DNA of 64,000 nucleotides from Hyphomicrobiaceae bacterium (GTDB lineage Bacteria > Pseudomonadota > Alphaproteobacteria > Rhizobiales > Methyloligellaceae), in NCBI GenBank assembly GCA_028066055.1, contig JALCBY010000002.1:179695-243694 (forward strand), read 5' to 3'. Position 1 is the stretch's first letter, and every line of letters begins with the position of its first letter. Below, one piece after another: positions 62,417-64,000 of the stretch. The notes below the pieces were generated by a model. The model was given only the letters and a program-made list of their open reading frames with translations. It was not told the origin of the DNA and made no database searches. A program made the translations under genes and the position numbers.

Positions 62417-62508
62417 TTCCGTTTGTCGTCCCGTACCTGCTTGTCCCGGCACTTCCGGAACTCGTTCCTACCCTTTACTTTATCGTTGCGCCGGAGCGGA
62501 CCGCCCCT

Positions 62509-62585
62509 TGGCAGGAGTGGAGGGACTCGAACCCCCAACCCCCGGTTTTGGAGACCGGTGCTCTAGCCAATTGAGCTACACTCCT
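62509..62585 (-). tRNA. tRNA-Trp (anticodon CCA)
   Basis: The minus strand folds into a full cloverleaf with acceptor AGGAGTG and an anticodon loop CTCCAAAA (anticodon CCA). The 3' CCA is encoded at 62511-62509. It lies between tuf2 and secE. Confidence 0.97.
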
Positions 62586-62630
62586 ATTGTCCCAACTATA
62601 GGCCTCACTTGAACCACACATTCGCATCGT

Positions 62631-63867
62631 CCGGCCTTTTTGTATTGGGGCCGGTTTTTTGTGTGGTTTCCTATTCGATGATGCCGGCTACGACACCCGC
62701 ACCAACCGTGCGGCCGCCCTCGCGGATCGCGAAGCGAAGATGCTCCTCCATCGCAATCGGCACAATCAACTCAACTTCCATCTCGCAGTTGTCACCGGGC
62801 ATCACCATCTCCGTCCCATCCGGCAACGTCACAACACCCGTCACATCCGTCGTGCGGAAGTAAAACTGCGGACGGTATTTGGTGAAGAACGGCGTGTGAC
62901 GGCCACCCTCCTCCTTCGTCAGAATGTACGCCTCAGCCTTGAACTTCGTGTGCGGCGTAACAGAACCCGGCTTGCACAGAACCTGACCCCGCTCAACCTC
63001 CTCACGCTTCGTACCGCGCAGCAGGACACCGACATTGTCACCAGCCTCGCCCTGGTCCAGAAGCTTGCGGAACATCTCAACGCCCGTGCACGTCGTCTTC
63101 TGCGTCTCCTTGATGCCGACAATCTCAATCTCGTCGCCGACATTCACAATCCCGCGCTCAATACGACCCGTCACAACCGTGCCACGGCCCGAAATCGAAA
63201 ACACGTCCTCAATCGGCATCAGGAACGGCAAATCCTTCGGACGGTCAGGCTGGGGAACATACTCGTCAACAGCCGCCATCAGCTCCATGATCGAGTTCTT
63301 CCCGATCTCCTCATCCCGGCCCTCAAGAGCCGCCAAAGCAGACCCCTTCACAATCGGAATGTCGTCACCCGGGAACTCATAGGAACTCAACAGCTCGCGG
63401 ATCTCCATCTCCACAAGCTCAAGCAGCTCCTCGTCGTCAACCTGGTCAACCTTGTTCATGTAAACGACCAGAGCCGGAACACCCACCTGGCGCGCCAGGA
63501 GAATATGCTCGCGCGTCTGCGGCATCGGACCGTCGGCCGCAGAGACAACCAGAATGCCGCCGTCCATCTGCGCAGCACCCGTGATCATGTTCTTCACATA
63601 GTCCGCGTGACCGGGGCAATCCACATGCGCGTAGTGACGGTTCGCAGTCTCATACTCAACATGCGCCGTCGAAATCGTGATCCCGCGCTCCTTCTCCTCA
63701 GGCGCCTTGTCAATCTCGTCAAACGCAACCGCGTCACCGCCAGACGCCTCACCCAAAACCTTCGTAATCGCCGCCGTCAACGTCGTCTTCCCGTGGTCAA
63801 CATGACCAATCGTCCCAATGTTGCAATGCGGCTTCGTACGCTCAAATTTCTCCTTAGCCATCGTGTC
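62631..63867 (-). repeat. tuf repeat copy B (1,237 bp identical to 44201-45437)
   Basis: This is the second copy of the tuf block. The hairpin stem CCGGCC (62631-62636) and GGCCGG (62649-62654) is kept, but the A-run next to it in copy A is outside the identical block and is missing here. In the minus direction the stem is followed by ACGATG rather than U, so it should not end transcription before tRNA-Trp. Confidence 0.9.
62671..63861 (-). CDS. tuf: elongation factor Tu, copy 2
   Basis: Its 396 residues are identical to copy 1, with the same G-domain motifs. The ribosome site differs: AAGAGACAAGACACG precedes the ATG, without the GGAG found before copy 1. It lies between tRNA-Gly and tRNA-Trp, the usual place for tufB in proteobacteria, and is likely read with them. 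Confidence 0.98.
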   Translation of the reverse strand: MAKEKFERTKPHCNIGTIGHVDHGKTTLTAAITKVLGEASGGDAVAFDEIDKAPEEKERGITISTAHVEYETANRHYAHVDCPGHADYVKNMITGAAQMDGGILVVSAADGPMPQTREHILLARQVGVPALVVYMNKVDQVDDEELLELVEMEIRELLSSYEFPGDDIPIVKGSALAALEGRDEEIGKNSIMELMAAVDEYVPQPDRPKDLPFLMPIEDVFSISGRGTVVTGRIERGIVNVGDEIEIVGIKETQKTTCTGVEMFRKLLDQGEAGDNVGVLLRGTKREEVERGQVLCKPGSVTPHTKFKAEAYILTKEEGGRHTPFFTKYRPQFYFRTTDVTGVVTLPDGTEMVMPGDNCEMEVELIVPIAMEEHLRFAIREGGRTVGAGVVAGIIE

Positions 63868-63926
63868 TTGTCTCTTTAGTAGCTGCGGTTGTCCGTTCTG
63901 TCTGCGATAAGGCTCGTTTCGTCGGT

Positions 63927-64000
63927 TGGAGCGGGTGAAGGGAATCGAACCCTCGTCGTCAGCTTGGAAGGCTGCTGCTCTACCATTGAGCTACACCCGC
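63927..64000 (-). tRNA. tRNA-Gly (anticodon TCC)
   Basis: The minus strand folds into a cloverleaf with acceptor GCGGGTG/CACCCGC and an anticodon loop containing TCC. The 3' CCA is encoded at 63929-63927. The 5' base is the last base of the window, so the tRNA is complete. It lies 65 bp before tuf2. Confidence 0.96.

Overview
This 64 kb window (roughly 60% G+C by eye) comes from an alphaproteobacterial chromosome. Supporting features are an ATP12-type F1-ATPase assembly chaperone, DUF1489 and DUF6356 proteins, a phasin gene behind TGC-rich operator repeats, an octanoyltransferase/acylphosphatase pair, and the order ATP12 - HAD - rluC - crcB - rarA - Do protease running into rplQ. Hyphomicrobiales or a relative is the best guess; the genus cannot be fixed from sequence alone. 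No prophage, insertion sequence, CRISPR array or plasmid feature was seen.

Layout. Positions 1-13 kb hold mixed housekeeping genes: a partial phasin, a D,D-carboxypeptidase with a SPOR domain, a VWA/J-domain pair, panC, an ECF sigma/anti-sigma pair, an EamA exporter, a run of minus-strand genes (flavodoxin-like, LprI-like, SRPBCC, YdcF, rhodanese), mgtE and a polysaccharide deacetylase. Positions 13-23 kb are the most accessory-looking part: tRNA-Leu(GAG), a lone FliN-like protein, lipB, acylphosphatase, and the two propionyl-CoA carboxylase subunit genes separated by about 3.5 kb. That gap carries a sulfotransferase, a 2OG-Fe(II) oxygenase, YbjQ, RidA, a 43-codon GST-like fragment, a VOC protein and DUF1801. 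A second VOC gene next to pccA has a frameshift. Positions 23-29 kb form a compact minus-strand run from ATP12 to a Do-like protease.

Positions 29.5-64 kb are the large ribosomal/RNA polymerase super-cluster, all on the minus strand apart from one divergent plus-strand cassette. Read in the direction of transcription the order is tRNA-Gly, tuf2, tRNA-Trp, secE, nusG, rplK, rplA, rplJ, rplL, rpoB, rpoC; then an arsR/permease cassette on the plus strand; then rpsL, rpsG, fusA, tuf1, the S10 operon, the spc operon with secY and adk, and rpsM, rpsK, rpoA, rplQ. The two tuf genes lie in identical blocks of 1,237 bp.

Control elements read directly from sequence include three phased TGC repeats at the phasin promoter, an inverted-repeat operator before arsR, promoters for the str operon, the alpha operon and the Do protease, terminators after rplQ, after rpoC and between tuf1 and rpsJ, and leader hairpins before rplJ (one burying its TTG start) and between rplL and rpoB. 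The best leads for unusual biology are the two-cysteine ArsR with its CxC permease, the oxygenase/sulfotransferase pair, the rplJ start hairpin, the frameshifted VOC gene, the lone FliN-like protein and the oppositely charged tails on L15 and L3.
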